Positions 1 to 8,904 of a stretch of 46,374 nucleotides of DNA are shown piece after piece (position 1 is the first letter of the stretch; each line of letters opens with the position of its first letter). Made by a program: the position numbers and the translations under genes. The notes under the pieces are model-generated. The model saw nothing but the letters and a program-made list of their open reading frames with translations, had not been told where the DNA came from and did no database searches. The stretch spans positions 1 through 46,374 of the forward strand of contig JAJVIO010000051.1 in assembly GCA_022071975.1 (NCBI GenBank), read 5' to 3'. Origin of the DNA: Planctomycetota bacterium. Lineage in GTDB: Bacteria; Planctomycetota; UBA8742; UBA2392.

Positions 1-172
1 CCAGATCCGCAACTACGTGTTCAACCCAGACAAGCTGGTGAAAGACGCCCGCACAGGCGTGGAAACCAGCCACGTGGAAAACGTGCTAGCCGGCGAAATC
101 GACGAGTTCATAGAAGCCTATTTAAAATGGCACCACGGCAAGAAAACCCAGGCCGCAAAGACTGCCGAGTAA
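1..172 (+). CDS. prfB: Peptide chain release factor 2, C-terminal end (partial)
   Basis: This is the last 56 codons of a class I release factor, read in frame from base 2 to the TAA at 170-172. RF2 recognises UGA/UAA stop codons in the ribosomal A site and triggers peptide release. The visible piece carries the conserved C-terminal signature RNYVFNP, then [10 protein letters not shown], then [13 protein letters not shown], which is typical of RF2 and its RF1 relatives. The GGQ and SPF motifs lie outside the window. RF2 is preferred to RF1 because of the wording of the DARTGVET segment, but the fragment is short. It ends 24 bases before a peptide-binding protein gene, with no clear terminator between them. 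Confidence 0.8.
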   Translation, partial: QIRNYVFNPDKLVKDARTGVETSHVENVLAGEIDEFIEAYLKWHHGKKTQAAKTAE

Positions 173-181
173 ATCAGTTTC

Positions 182-191
182 GGGGGGGGGG
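182..191 (+). repeat. Homopolymeric G10 tract at the ribosome-binding site
   Basis: Ten consecutive G residues end 5 bases before the ATG of the first peptide-binding protein and occupy the place of its Shine-Dalgarno sequence. Such tracts can slip during replication and change translation efficiency. They are also error-prone in sequencing, so the exact length is uncertain. Confidence 0.7.
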
Positions 192-196
192 ATGCC

Positions 197-2071
197 ATGC
201 GACTGTGCAGCGTGCTGATTACGGCCGGCCTGCTGGCTTTATGCGTTACTGAACCCCGTAACGTGCGCGCAGAACCTGAAGCAGAGGCGCCGTCATCCAT
301 TGCGTTCTGTGAGTACTCCCACCCTCGTTCAGTGGATCCACACCGCGCCGGCGACGTTGTAAGCAGCCTCCACTCCATGCACGTTTATGAAACCCTGCTG
401 GAGTACTCGCCCTGGCGGCAGGATGAGTTGGTGCCCTGCTTGGCTGCCAGCCAGCCGAAGTACAACCGTGAAACGCGCACCTACACCTTCACGCTGCGCG
501 AAGACATTTACTTCCAGGACGACGCCTGCTTCCCGGATGGTAAAGGCCGCAAGGTCACCGCCGCGGACGTGGTGTTTTCGTTCAAGCGGCTGGCGGCGTT
601 GCCTGATACCGGCGGCTTCTGGGTGATCGAGGGGCAGATAGTCGGCCTGGATGCCTTCCGGGAGGAGGCACTCAAGACGTGCAAACGCGTGCAGCACGAG
701 GACGGTTACGAAGAACTGGTGGTCACTGACGGTTGGTGGAAGCAACTGGAGAAGGACGTCAGCGGTCTGCGCGTCGTTGACGAACGCACTTTCACGATCA
801 AGCTCAACGAGACGTATCCGCAGCTCCTGCATGCCATCACCCTCTCCTACGGCGCAGTGGTGGCGCACGAGGCCGCCAGGAAGTACGACCTGAACACCCA
901 GGCCGTGGGTACCGGCCCCTATGTGCTGAAGGAATGGGGCGAGGAGGCGATCAGCTACTCGCGTAATCCGAACTACCGTAAAATTGAATTGACCGGCGTG
1001 CCCGAGGTCTCACCGCTGAAGGCCTTCGAAGGCAAGCGCCTGCCGCTTACGGACGAGCTGCACTACGAAATCGAGCTCGAGAACGACAGCGCATTCGAGA
1101 AATTCCTAGCGGGCAAATACCCCAATTCGGGTCTCAGCAAGGAAGACTTCGACCGCGTGGTGGACGCCGAAGCCTGGTTCAAAGGCATCCGCGACAGTCG
1201 CGCATTGTTGCCCAAGTGGCGCGAGAAGGGGCTGGAACTCCACAGCTACGCCGAACCGACGCTGCACTACATCTCGTTCAACATGAACGACAAAACCTTC
1301 GGCACGCACGCCGGCGACAAAGGCCGCGCATTACGCAAGGCCTTTGCCATGTGCGTGGACCGCGAGAAGTACATCAAGGATCACCTGTCCGGCCGCGGTG
1401 AGGCCGCGCAGCAACTCGTGCCGCCCGGCATCCTGGCCCGCCGCGATGACTGCGTAATGAAGAATCAGCGCTTCGACCCCGAGGCCGCACGCAAGCTGCT
1501 GAAAGACGCCGGCTTCGACGTGCAACAGGACGGCGACGAATGGATCACCCGCCCGGCTGCGGGGCAGGAGCAAGTGAAGCTGACGGTCCTGCACCGCAGC
1601 ACGCGCGAAGCCACTAAGGACTACGCCGTCTTCCTGAACGAGTGCGGCCGGCAGATCGGCATCAACGTAGAAAACGAGCTGATGACCTTTGCCGAGTTCC
1701 TGGGACGCCAGGATGAAGGCACCGGCCAGGCCTACGACGCCGGCTGGGTGATGGACTACCCGGATGCCCAAAACATGCTGCAACTGCTGTACGGCCCCAA
1801 CAAGCCACCCGGAATCAACAGCGCCAGTTACGCTTCCGAAGAGTATGACCGCATGTACCGCGAGATGGCGCTGCTGGATGATCGCGTGCCCACCGAGGCC
1901 GAGCGCAAGGCGGAGCTGATCGTGCAGATGCACAAGCGCCTCGATGAAGATACGCCATGGGTGCTTATGGAGTTCCGGGTGATCGCCAGCCTGCGCTGGA
2001 AGGGCTACACCCAGGCCGACTTCAACTCCTTCGCCTACAACCACCGCAAGTACGCTTTCTGGCAGCGATAA
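197..2071 (+). CDS. Peptide-binding protein of an ABC transporter, family 5 (OppA/DppA-like), copy 1
   Basis: Extracytoplasmic solute-binding protein of 624 residues, expected to deliver oligopeptides to the Opp/Dpp-type permeases encoded downstream. Residues 1-25 form a signal peptide (MRLCS, then a hydrophobic stretch to VRA). The mature part begins with the family-5 pattern SVDPHRAGDVVSS and VYETLLEY, and carries the later YSRNPNY and VGTGPYVL motifs. The C-terminal half from RQDEGTGQAYDAGWVMDYPD to about GINSASYASEEYDR is almost identical to the third binding protein at 3944-6007, so the two look like recent tandem duplicates. Unlike that copy it ends without a membrane anchor. The start at 197 follows a ten-G tract. 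The substrate is inferred from the family. Confidence 0.88.
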   Translation: MRLCSVLITAGLLALCVTEPRNVRAEPEAEAPSSIAFCEYSHPRSVDPHRAGDVVSSLHSMHVYETLLEYSPWRQDELVPCLAASQPKYNRETRTYTFTLREDIYFQDDACFPDGKGRKVTAADVVFSFKRLAALPDTGGFWVIEGQIVGLDAFREEALKTCKRVQHEDGYEELVVTDGWWKQLEKDVSGLRVVDERTFTIKLNETYPQLLHAITLSYGAVVAHEAARKYDLNTQAVGTGPYVLKEWGEEAISYSRNPNYRKIELTGVPEVSPLKAFEGKRLPLTDELHYEIELENDSAFEKFLAGKYPNSGLSKEDFDRVVDAEAWFKGIRDSRALLPKWREKGLELHSYAEPTLHYISFNMNDKTFGTHAGDKGRALRKAFAMCVDREKYIKDHLSGRGEAAQQLVPPGILARRDDCVMKNQRFDPEAARKLLKDAGFDVQQDGDEWITRPAAGQEQVKLTVLHRSTREATKDYAVFLNECGRQIGINVENELMTFAEFLGRQDEGTGQAYDAGWVMDYPDAQNMLQLLYGPNKPPGINSASYASEEYDRMYREMALLDDRVPTEAERKAELIVQMHKRLDEDTPWVLMEFRVIASLRWKGYTQADFNSFAYNHRKYAFWQR

Positions 2072-2128
2072 CCCGGATTTAGCCCGCCGGCCGCGCTTTT
2101 CACGGCCGTAACAGGCTTATGGACGGCG

Positions 2129-2157
2129 CTGGAATGCGGCGCGGGTTCGGGTATGAT
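2129..2157 (+). promoter_or_regulatory. Possible sigma-70-type promoter before binding protein 2
   Basis: CTGGAA, a 17-base spacer, then TATGAT (2152-2157) lies about 30 bases upstream of the 2187 start. The -10 box is good and the -35 box is weak (3 of 6). It sits in the 115-base gap after the first binding protein and could start the rest of the transporter genes. Confidence 0.4.
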
Positions 2158-2186
2158 TCCGGTCCCCTTGCTCGATTGGAGGCTTC

Positions 2187-3947
2187 ATGCTGCGGCGGCT
2201 TACGTTGCTTGTGGTGGCTGTTTCCGGCTTGCTGGCGCTTCAGCTTGCCACCGTGGCACAGCCCGCGCCCGCCCCGGCGCCGGCCGTTGAGCAACCCTCC
2301 GCCCTGCGGATCGCCTACCTTTCCAACGAAACGCCGTCTCTTGACCCGCACACCATCCGCGACGACCTCAGCTTCCGGCTGGTCGCCGCGGTCTATGAAA
2401 CCCTTTACATGTACGCGCCGGGCCCTGGGCAGGGGGGCGCCGCCCGCGTGGTGCCGTGCCTGGCCAAGGATTATCCGCAGCTCTCCGAAGATGGCCTGAC
2501 CGTCACCATCAAGATCGACACCAGCGCGAAATTCCATAACAGCGTCTGCTTCGGCGAGGCGCGCACCCGCAACCTGAAGGCCTCCGACTTCGTCCACAGC
2601 TTCAAGCGTTTGGCCGTGTTCGAAGAAAACGGCATGTACTGGATGGCCGACGGCCTGATCAAAGGCCTCGATGAATACGGCGAGACGGCCCGCGACCAGA
2701 TGCAGTACGAAACCACCGACACCAAGGTGGAAGGCCTGCAGGCGCCCGACGATGAAACCCTGGTGCTGAAGCTGACCCGGCCCTACGGGCCGATCGTCAC
2801 GCTGCTGGCGCACCCCACTTTCTGCGCGGTGCCCAAAGAAGCCATCGACCACTGGGGCGGCGGCCTGCATGAGCGCGCCGTGGGCACCGGCCCCTATCGC
2901 CTCAACGCGGTCTCCGATGACAAGCTGTACGTGTTGAAGCGCTGGGACGACTACCGCGGCGAAAAGGCGGCCTTCGAGCGCATCACCGTCACCGAGTGCA
3001 ACTTCTGGAACGAGTTCCTGGAGGGCTACAAGTCGGGCGTGCTGCACGAAATTCCGCTCTGGCCCGCCTACTACGAGCGCGTCGCCAAGGACGGCAAGCC
3101 CGCGGGCACCCTGGCCGGCACCGACACCGAAGTCGTTGAAGAAGACCAGCACGGCTTCTACTTCATGGCTTTCAACATGCAGGACCCCCTGTGGGGCGCC
3201 CTCGACGAAGACGGCCGCGCGCTGCGCCGCGCCGTAAGCCTGTGCATCGACCGCGAGGAGCTGCTCACCAACGCGGGCTGGAACCGCAAGTGGTCTTCGC
3301 CGCAGCCGGGGTTGTTCCCGGCCGGCACGGAGTTCGAGGACGCCGGGCAGGGCACGGACGTCGCGAAGTTCGACCTGAAGGCCGCCAAGGATGTGCTCGA
3401 CGGCTGCAAGTACAAGGGCGGCATCGATCCTGCCACGGGCAAGGCGCTGACGCTGCGCTTCGTGACGACGGACGCCGGCTTCTATGAGCAGATCGTGAAC
3501 AGCCTGCGCGCAGGGCTGAAGACGCTGGGCATCCGGCTGGATGTGCGCTACGTGGACACGTCGGACCTGCGCGAAGAGGTTAGCAGCTCGGATGACCAGC
3601 TGTTCACCACGGGCTGGTTTCTTGATTACCCGGACCCGGTGAATTTCCTGCAGTTGTTCTGGAGCGAGAACGCCGCCAACGGCAAAGAGTTCAACAACGT
3701 GGCGCGTTACAATTCCGCCGAGTTCGACAAGCTGTTCCTCCAGTACGAAAAGCTGCAGGCCAGCGAGCAGAACGCCGCCAAACGCCGCGAGCTGGTGACC
3801 GCCATGGCGGGGGTGATCGCGAAGGATCAGCCGCTGGTGCCGCTGGTACGCCAGCGTGAGGCCCGGCTGCGCAGCACGAAAGTCGAGTGGCCGGCCCTGC
3901 CGCGCCGCACCTTCAACGACATCCGCTTCGTAAAGGAAAAGAAATGA
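2187..3947 (+). CDS. Peptide-binding protein of an ABC transporter, family 5, copy 2 (divergent)
   Basis: Second periplasmic or extracytoplasmic solute-binding protein, 586 residues, of the OppA/DppA family. A signal peptide covers about residues 1-25 (MLRRLTLLVVAVSGLLAL) and is followed by a Pro/Ala-rich linker. Family marks are SLDPHTIRDD, VYETLYMY, VGTGPYRL and the late DQLFTTGWFLDYPDPVNF segment. It is clearly more distant from copies 1 and 3 than those are from each other, so it may bind different peptides. The ATG at 2187 has a strong GGAGG five bases upstream. Its TGA overlaps the ATG of the next gene (ATGA at 3944-3947), which implies translational coupling. Confidence 0.88.
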   Translation: MLRRLTLLVVAVSGLLALQLATVAQPAPAPAPAVEQPSALRIAYLSNETPSLDPHTIRDDLSFRLVAAVYETLYMYAPGPGQGGAARVVPCLAKDYPQLSEDGLTVTIKIDTSAKFHNSVCFGEARTRNLKASDFVHSFKRLAVFEENGMYWMADGLIKGLDEYGETARDQMQYETTDTKVEGLQAPDDETLVLKLTRPYGPIVTLLAHPTFCAVPKEAIDHWGGGLHERAVGTGPYRLNAVSDDKLYVLKRWDDYRGEKAAFERITVTECNFWNEFLEGYKSGVLHEIPLWPAYYERVAKDGKPAGTLAGTDTEVVEEDQHGFYFMAFNMQDPLWGALDEDGRALRRAVSLCIDREELLTNAGWNRKWSSPQPGLFPAGTEFEDAGQGTDVAKFDLKAAKDVLDGCKYKGGIDPATGKALTLRFVTTDAGFYEQIVNSLRAGLKTLGIRLDVRYVDTSDLREEVSSSDDQLFTTGWFLDYPDPVNFLQLFWSENAANGKEFNNVARYNSAEFDKLFLQYEKLQASEQNAAKRRELVTAMAGVIAKDQPLVPLVRQREARLRSTKVEWPALPRRTFNDIRFVKEKK

Positions 3948-6007
3948 AGCGGCTGAGAACCGGCGCCAGAAGACTGTTTGCGTTCCTGCCTGCCCTGCTG
4001 GTAACCACAGGCTGGCTGGCCCTGACCACAGCCACCCCAGGCTGCGGCGGCCAGGCGGCGGATGAAACCCGCGATGCCGGTCTGGTGCTGAACTGGACCG
4101 AGTCTGCTGACCCGCGCAGCATCGACCCCCACAAGGCAGGCGACGTCGTCTCCAGCGGCCAGTGCGGCATGGTGTACGAGTGCCTGTACCAGTACGACTA
4201 CCTGGCACGGCCGGCGAAGCTCATTCCATGCCTGGCGGAAAGCGACCCAGAGTACGACCCGGACACGCTGACCTACACATTCACCCTGCGCGACGACGTG
4301 TACTTCCAGGACGACCGCTGCTTCCACCCGGACGCCGCGGGCAAGTACTTCGAGGATGAAAGCGCCACGCAGCGCGCCGAGAAGGCTCCCGGCCGAAAAC
4401 TGACCGCGCGCGACATCGAGTACAGCTTCAAGCGCCTGGCCGCGTTGCCTGATTCCGGCGGCTTCTGGGTAATTGAGGGCAAAATTGCCGGCCTGGACGC
4501 CTGGCGCGAACAGGCCGTCAAACTCAAAACGGACGACTGGAAGACCGACGGCGACTGGTTCGAGTTCTTCGACACGGCGGTGGAGGGCCTGAAGGTACTC
4601 GATGACCGGCGCATCTCGGTCACGCTGCGTGAGCCCTACCCGCAGTTCCTGTACGCCATCACACTCTCATACGGCGCGGCCGTACCCCGCGAGGCGGCCG
4701 AGTACTACGGCGACCAGTTCACCCGCAACCCGGTCGGCACGGGGCCCTACATGCTGGACCACTGGTGGGAGCAGAAGGAAATCGTGTGGGTGCGCAACCC
4801 GAAGTTCCGGGAAGAGAAGTTCCCCCAGAGCGACGACCCGAAGGACGAGCTGTGGAAGCCGCTGATGGGCAAGCGCCTGCCGCTGTGCGACACGGTGGTG
4901 TTCCGCATCATCAAGGAGTCGCAGCCCGCGTTCCTGGAATTCCTGGCGGGCAATATCGCCGCCAGCGGCATGGACAAAGACCAGTTCACGCAGGCCATGA
5001 CGCCGCAGTCGGAACTGACGGATGAGTACAAACAGAAGGGCATCCGTCTGCGTTCGTACGCCGAGCCGACCATCCACTACATCAGCTTCAACATGAACGA
5101 CCCGTTTGTGGGCACGCCGGCCGGCGAGAAAGGCCGCGCCATTCGCCGCGCCATGGCTCACGCACTGAACCGTGATGACTACATCCGCCGCATGCAGAAC
5201 GGCCGCGGCGAAAAGGCCGGGCAACTGGTGCCGCCGGGCATGGTCGGTCACTTCGACGACTACTACATGCCCAGCCAGCGCTATGACCTCGAGAAGGCAC
5301 GCCAGGTGCTGCGTGACGCGGGCTTTGAAGTAACCGGCTCCGGCGACGAATGGACAACCGTTGACCCCGCCACGGGCAAGCAGGTCACGGTGAACGTGCT
5401 GCACCGCAGCACGCGTGACTCCACTAAGGATTACGCCGTGTTCCTGAACAACATGGGGCGACGCATCGGCATCAAGGTCGAGAACGAGCTGATGACCTTC
5501 CCCGAGTTCCTGGCGCGCCAGGACGAAGGCACCGGCCAGGCCTACGACGCGGGCTGGGTGATGGACTACCCGGACGCGCAGAACATGATGCAGCTGCTGT
5601 ACGGCCCCAACAAGCCACCCGGCATCAACAGCGCTTCCTACGCGTCGGAAGAGTATGACCGGCTCTACAAGGAGATGTCCGTACTCGACCAGGAAGTGCC
5701 GGAGCAGCAGAAACGCAAAATCGAGCTGATCCGCCAGATGAACGAGGTGCTGGACCGCGACGTGCCCTGGGTGCTGGTGGAGTTCCGCAAGATCTTCTCG
5801 CTGTACCACCAGTGGTTCTACCCGGCCAAGTGGGACGAGCCGAACGCGTTTGCCTACACCTACTTCAAATTTTTCTACGTTGACCCGGGGGCTTCCGCCA
5901 ACGTCACTGAACGCGAGTCGCCATTCTGGCCTGGTTTCATCCTGCTGGTGGTAGCGCTGACACCGGCCGTGCTAATGGGCTGGAAGATCTACAAGAACCA
6001 GAGCTGA
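3944..6007 (+). CDS. Peptide-binding protein, family 5, copy 3, with C-terminal membrane anchor
   Basis: Third family-5 solute-binding protein, 687 residues when started at the ATG overlapping the previous stop. An earlier in-frame ATG at 3887 lies inside the preceding gene and has no supporting signal. The N terminus is basic then hydrophobic, ending in TPGCGG. A lipid-anchored Cys is possible, but the lipobox is poor (Thr at -3). The core follows copy 1 closely, including the RQDEGTGQAYDAGWVMDYPD block. The unusual part is the end: about residues 660-681 (FWPGFILLVVALTPAVLMGW) form a hydrophobic helix followed by KIYKNQS. That is a likely transmembrane anchor, which ordinary OppA proteins lack. 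It is followed 12 bases later by the first permease gene. Confidence 0.9.
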   Translation: MKRLRTGARRLFAFLPALLVTTGWLALTTATPGCGGQAADETRDAGLVLNWTESADPRSIDPHKAGDVVSSGQCGMVYECLYQYDYLARPAKLIPCLAESDPEYDPDTLTYTFTLRDDVYFQDDRCFHPDAAGKYFEDESATQRAEKAPGRKLTARDIEYSFKRLAALPDSGGFWVIEGKIAGLDAWREQAVKLKTDDWKTDGDWFEFFDTAVEGLKVLDDRRISVTLREPYPQFLYAITLSYGAAVPREAAEYYGDQFTRNPVGTGPYMLDHWWEQKEIVWVRNPKFREEKFPQSDDPKDELWKPLMGKRLPLCDTVVFRIIKESQPAFLEFLAGNIAASGMDKDQFTQAMTPQSELTDEYKQKGIRLRSYAEPTIHYISFNMNDPFVGTPAGEKGRAIRRAMAHALNRDDYIRRMQNGRGEKAGQLVPPGMVGHFDDYYMPSQRYDLEKARQVLRDAGFEVTGSGDEWTTVDPATGKQVTVNVLHRSTRDSTKDYAVFLNNMGRRIGIKVENELMTFPEFLARQDEGTGQAYDAGWVMDYPDAQNMMQLLYGPNKPPGINSASYASEEYDRLYKEMSVLDQEVPEQQKRKIELIRQMNEVLDRDVPWVLVEFRKIFSLYHQWFYPAKWDEPNAFAYTYFKFFYVDPGASANVTERESPFWPGFILLVVALTPAVLMGWKIYKNQS

Positions 6008-6019
6008 GGCCGGGGCCGC

Positions 6020-7057
6020 ATGTTCGCCTACATACTGCGAAAGCTTCTGTACATGCCGCTGATCCTGTTCGGGGTCATCCTGCTGACGTTCACGCTGTTC
6101 TACATGGTGGCCAGCCCGGACGCCCTGGCCAAGCTGCGCCTGGGTGAGAAGGCCACGCGCATGCAGGTGCTCGACTGGCAGGCCAGCCAGGGCTACATCG
6201 AGTGGGAAGACGCCGGCCTGGCCAAGAAAAAAGACATCCAGCGCATGTCCACGGCCGACGCCAAGCTGGTGGAATTCAAGGAAGGCACGGACTACACCCG
6301 TAGCAGCTGGGTCGGTCTCTTCGGCAAGTACGTAAAGTCGGTACTGCTGCTGGATTTCGGCAAAGACCGCACGGACAAGCCGGTCAGCGAGCGATTATGG
6401 GAGGGCCTGGGGCCCAGCCTTTCGCTGACGCTGCCGGCGTTTTTCATCGCTGAACTGGTGGGCGTGTTCTTCGGGCTGTTCGCGGCGATGTACAAGATGA
6501 CGCGCATCGACTACAGCATCGTGATCAGCTCGATCCTTGTCATGAGCATCAACGGAATTGCGCTGATCATGTTCGGGCAGAAATTCCTGGCCGCGGACTG
6601 GGCCTATTTCCCGGTGCACGGCTACGACACCGGGCTTGCGGCGGCGCGGTTCCTGATTTTGCCGATCTGCCTGTACGTGCTGGTGACGATCGGCGAAAAA
6701 GTGCGGTTCAACCGCATCGTGATGCTGGACGAAACCGACCAGGATTACGTGCGCACCGCGCGCGCCAAGGGCCTGGACGAAAACAAAGTGCTGTTCAAGC
6801 ACGTGCTGCGCAATTCGCTGATCCCGCTGATCACGCGCTGGACGGTGGCGATCGCCAGCCTGTACGTGGGCTCGCTGGTGCTTGAAAGCTTCTTCGGCAT
6901 CCCGGGCCTGGGCTCACTGACCATCGACGCAATCGCCAACAACGACGTGGCCGTGGTGCGCGCCATCGTGGTGCTGGGGGCCGTGAGTTTCATGTTTGCC
7001 AACCTGATGTCTGACGTGCTGTACGCCGTGGTTGACCCGCGCGTGCGACTGGAGTGA
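6020..7057 (+). CDS. Oligopeptide/dipeptide ABC transporter permease, OppB/DppB type
   Basis: Inner-membrane permease subunit of 345 residues that would form half of the translocation channel with the next gene product. It opens with the typical OppB start MFAYILRKLLYMPLILFGVI and a first membrane helix. A hydrophilic stretch of roughly 90 residues before helix 2 is longer than in the classical enterobacterial proteins. The ATPase-docking EAA loop is clear as RTARAKGLDENKVLFKHVLR, followed by NSLIPLIT. The C terminus VLYAVVDPRVRLE is characteristic of the OppB/DppB family. It starts 12 bases after binding protein 3. No ATP-binding subunit is encoded in the window, so the partner ATPases must lie elsewhere. 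Confidence 0.92.
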   Translation: MFAYILRKLLYMPLILFGVILLTFTLFYMVASPDALAKLRLGEKATRMQVLDWQASQGYIEWEDAGLAKKKDIQRMSTADAKLVEFKEGTDYTRSSWVGLFGKYVKSVLLLDFGKDRTDKPVSERLWEGLGPSLSLTLPAFFIAELVGVFFGLFAAMYKMTRIDYSIVISSILVMSINGIALIMFGQKFLAADWAYFPVHGYDTGLAAARFLILPICLYVLVTIGEKVRFNRIVMLDETDQDYVRTARAKGLDENKVLFKHVLRNSLIPLITRWTVAIASLYVGSLVLESFFGIPGLGSLTIDAIANNDVAVVRAIVVLGAVSFMFANLMSDVLYAVVDPRVRLE

Positions 7058-7060
7058 TGG

Positions 7061-8131
7061 ATGCCGTGGCGTGAAGTCATCCGGTTGCTGTTGAAGCGCA
7101 GGCTGGCCGTGGTCTGCTTCGGGCTGATCTGCGTGATGGCGCTGCTGGCGCTGTTTGCGCCCTGGCTGGCCCCGGACGAAGCCCTGCGCGAGCAGATCGG
7201 CCTGGACGAAACCACCGGCCTGGAACGTCCCTACCACCCGCCCGGCTGGTACCTGTACCTGAAGCCGGATCACCCTCACTTCGAGAAAACCGGCTTCCAC
7301 ACCGAGGGCGAAGGCGACAAGGCCGAGCAGGTGGCCAACCCGCCGATGCCTGAGGACAAGCGACAGTGGGGTTTCTTTGACGCGCGCACCTGGCACCTGC
7401 CGCTGGGCGCCGACATCGGCGGCGTCAGCGTGCTGGCCAGGCTGATCCGCGGCGTGCGGCTGGCGTTCATCATCGGCCTGATCCCCACGATTATCAGCTC
7501 GATCATCGCCACCATCATGGGCCTGGCGGCCGGGTACTTCGGCAAGTGGGTGGATGACATCATCACCTACATCATTTCGGTGCTGGCCAGCGTGCCGCTG
7601 CTCTTGCTTCTCATCGCGTTCATCCAGGCCGTGCGCGAAAGCGAAGCCATCGCGGGCGCTTTTGAGTCCGTGGGAGTGACCGACAAAGCCCAGCGCAACT
7701 TGTACCTGGTGCTGATCGTGATCGGCCTGACCACCTGGATCGGCCTGTGCCGCCTGGTGCGCGCCGAAGTGCTGAAGCACAAGAATCGCGACTACGTGTC
7801 GGCCGCCCGCGCGCTCGGCTGCGGCGAAATGCGCATCCTGTTCAAGCACATCCTGCCCAACGTGATGCACGTGGTGATCATCTTCTTCACGCTCAGCTTC
7901 GTGGGCGCGGTCGGGCTTGAGGTGTTCCTGAGCTATGTGGGTATCGGCGTGGATCCCACCCTGCAGACCTGGGGCCGGGTAATCACCGCCGCGCGCAGCG
8001 AGCTGCAGCGCAGCCCCTCGGTGTGGTGGCCGCTGGTGGGCGCCACGGGCTTCCTGTTCACGCTGTCGCTTTCGTTCAGCCTGTTCGGTGACGCTCTGCG
8101 CGATGCGCTTGATCCGAAGTTGCGCACCTAG
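7061..8131 (+). CDS. Oligopeptide/dipeptide ABC transporter permease, OppC/DppC type
   Basis: Second permease subunit, 356 residues. After a first helix (about residues 18-38, ending FAPWLAP) there is a soluble segment of about 75 residues with a Pro-rich start (PYHPPGW). The usual OppC phrase GADIGGVSVLARLIRGVRLA follows, and then five further membrane helices. The EAA loop reads SAARALGCGEMRILFKHILP, followed by NVMHVVI. The end, GDALRDALDPKLRT, is the standard OppC/DppC terminus. Only three bases separate it from the OppB-like gene, and GGAG lies just before the start. The neighbouring genes indicate peptide uptake. Confidence 0.92.
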   Translation: MPWREVIRLLLKRRLAVVCFGLICVMALLALFAPWLAPDEALREQIGLDETTGLERPYHPPGWYLYLKPDHPHFEKTGFHTEGEGDKAEQVANPPMPEDKRQWGFFDARTWHLPLGADIGGVSVLARLIRGVRLAFIIGLIPTIISSIIATIMGLAAGYFGKWVDDIITYIISVLASVPLLLLLIAFIQAVRESEAIAGAFESVGVTDKAQRNLYLVLIVIGLTTWIGLCRLVRAEVLKHKNRDYVSAARALGCGEMRILFKHILPNVMHVVIIFFTLSFVGAVGLEVFLSYVGIGVDPTLQTWGRVITAARSELQRSPSVWWPLVGATGFLFTLSLSFSLFGDALRDALDPKLRT

Positions 8132-8152
8132 TAGCGTTGCGCTTGAGGCCTT

Positions 8153-8884
8153 ATGCGGACAGGAATCTTCATCTCGGGTACCGATACCGGCGTCGGCAAA
8201 ACCATCGTTGCCGCCGGGCTGGTGCTTGCCCTCAAGCAGCGCGGCCTGAACGTCGGCTACATGAAGCCCGTCGAGAGCGGCTGCCCCGTGCTGGACGGCG
8301 AAGTGGTGCCGCAGGACGTGCGCTTCGTCCGCGAAGTCGCCGGCATACGCGACGATCTCGACCTGATGTGCCCCTACCGCCTCAAGGCCGCGGCGGCGCC
8401 CAGCATCGCCAGCCGCCTCGAGGACGTGCACGTCGACATCGGCTACATCGTTGACCAGTACTTCCAGCTTTCATTGATGCACGAAATCGTGGTGGTGGAA
8501 GGCGTCGGCGGCCTTATGGTGCCGCTGAACAACAACGACCTGGTCACCGACCTGGTGCTGCAGCTCGGCCTGGAGATGCTGGTGGTGGCGCGCCCCGGCC
8601 TGGGCACCATCAACCATTCGCTGCTGACGGTCAACATCGCCAAGATGATGGGCATCCCGCTCAGCGGTCTGGTGATCAACGGATTCGGGCGTGAGGCTAT
8701 CGGCCTGCCGGAACGCACCAACCCCGACGAGATCGAGCACTTCGGCAACGTGCCGGTACTCGGCATCCTGCCCTGGCTGAAAGACCTGGATTACCAGGCC
8801 TGCAAGCCAGGCTCGCTGCTCAGCGAGTTCATGGAACGCGTGAACATTGAGCCCCTGCTGCGCGGCGGCAACGACGACTTCTAA
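8153..8884 (+). CDS. bioD: ATP-dependent dethiobiotin synthetase
   Basis: BioD closes the ureido ring of dethiobiotin from 7,8-diaminononanoate, CO2 and ATP, the next-to-last step of biotin synthesis. The 243-residue protein has the P-loop GTDTGVGKT (residues 9-17), the substrate lysine in MKPVESG (Lys38), and the second-subunit motif VVVEGVGGLMVPL around residue 115-127. Length is slightly above the usual 220-230. The ATG has GAGG five bases upstream. It starts 21 bases after the permease gene in the same direction, so co-transcription is possible, but no other biotin gene is nearby. It converges on the minus-strand gene that follows, with a 20-base gap. Confidence 0.93.
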   Translation: MRTGIFISGTDTGVGKTIVAAGLVLALKQRGLNVGYMKPVESGCPVLDGEVVPQDVRFVREVAGIRDDLDLMCPYRLKAAAAPSIASRLEDVHVDIGYIVDQYFQLSLMHEIVVVEGVGGLMVPLNNNDLVTDLVLQLGLEMLVVARPGLGTINHSLLTVNIAKMMGIPLSGLVINGFGREAIGLPERTNPDEIEHFGNVPVLGILPWLKDLDYQACKPGSLLSEFMERVNIEPLLRGGNDDF

Positions 8885-8904
8885 GTTAGTTCGCCTGTGC
8901 CTCG

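Noticed and set aside
2072-2128. Terminator after binding protein 1
   Set aside because: The CGGCCG/CGGCCG pairing gives only a 6-bp stem and no T run follows.
2100-4208. Long antisense open frame of about 700 codons opposite the binding proteins
   Set aside because: High GC content opens frames opposite real genes. The translation is low in recognisable motifs, and the plus strand encodes clear family-5 binding proteins.
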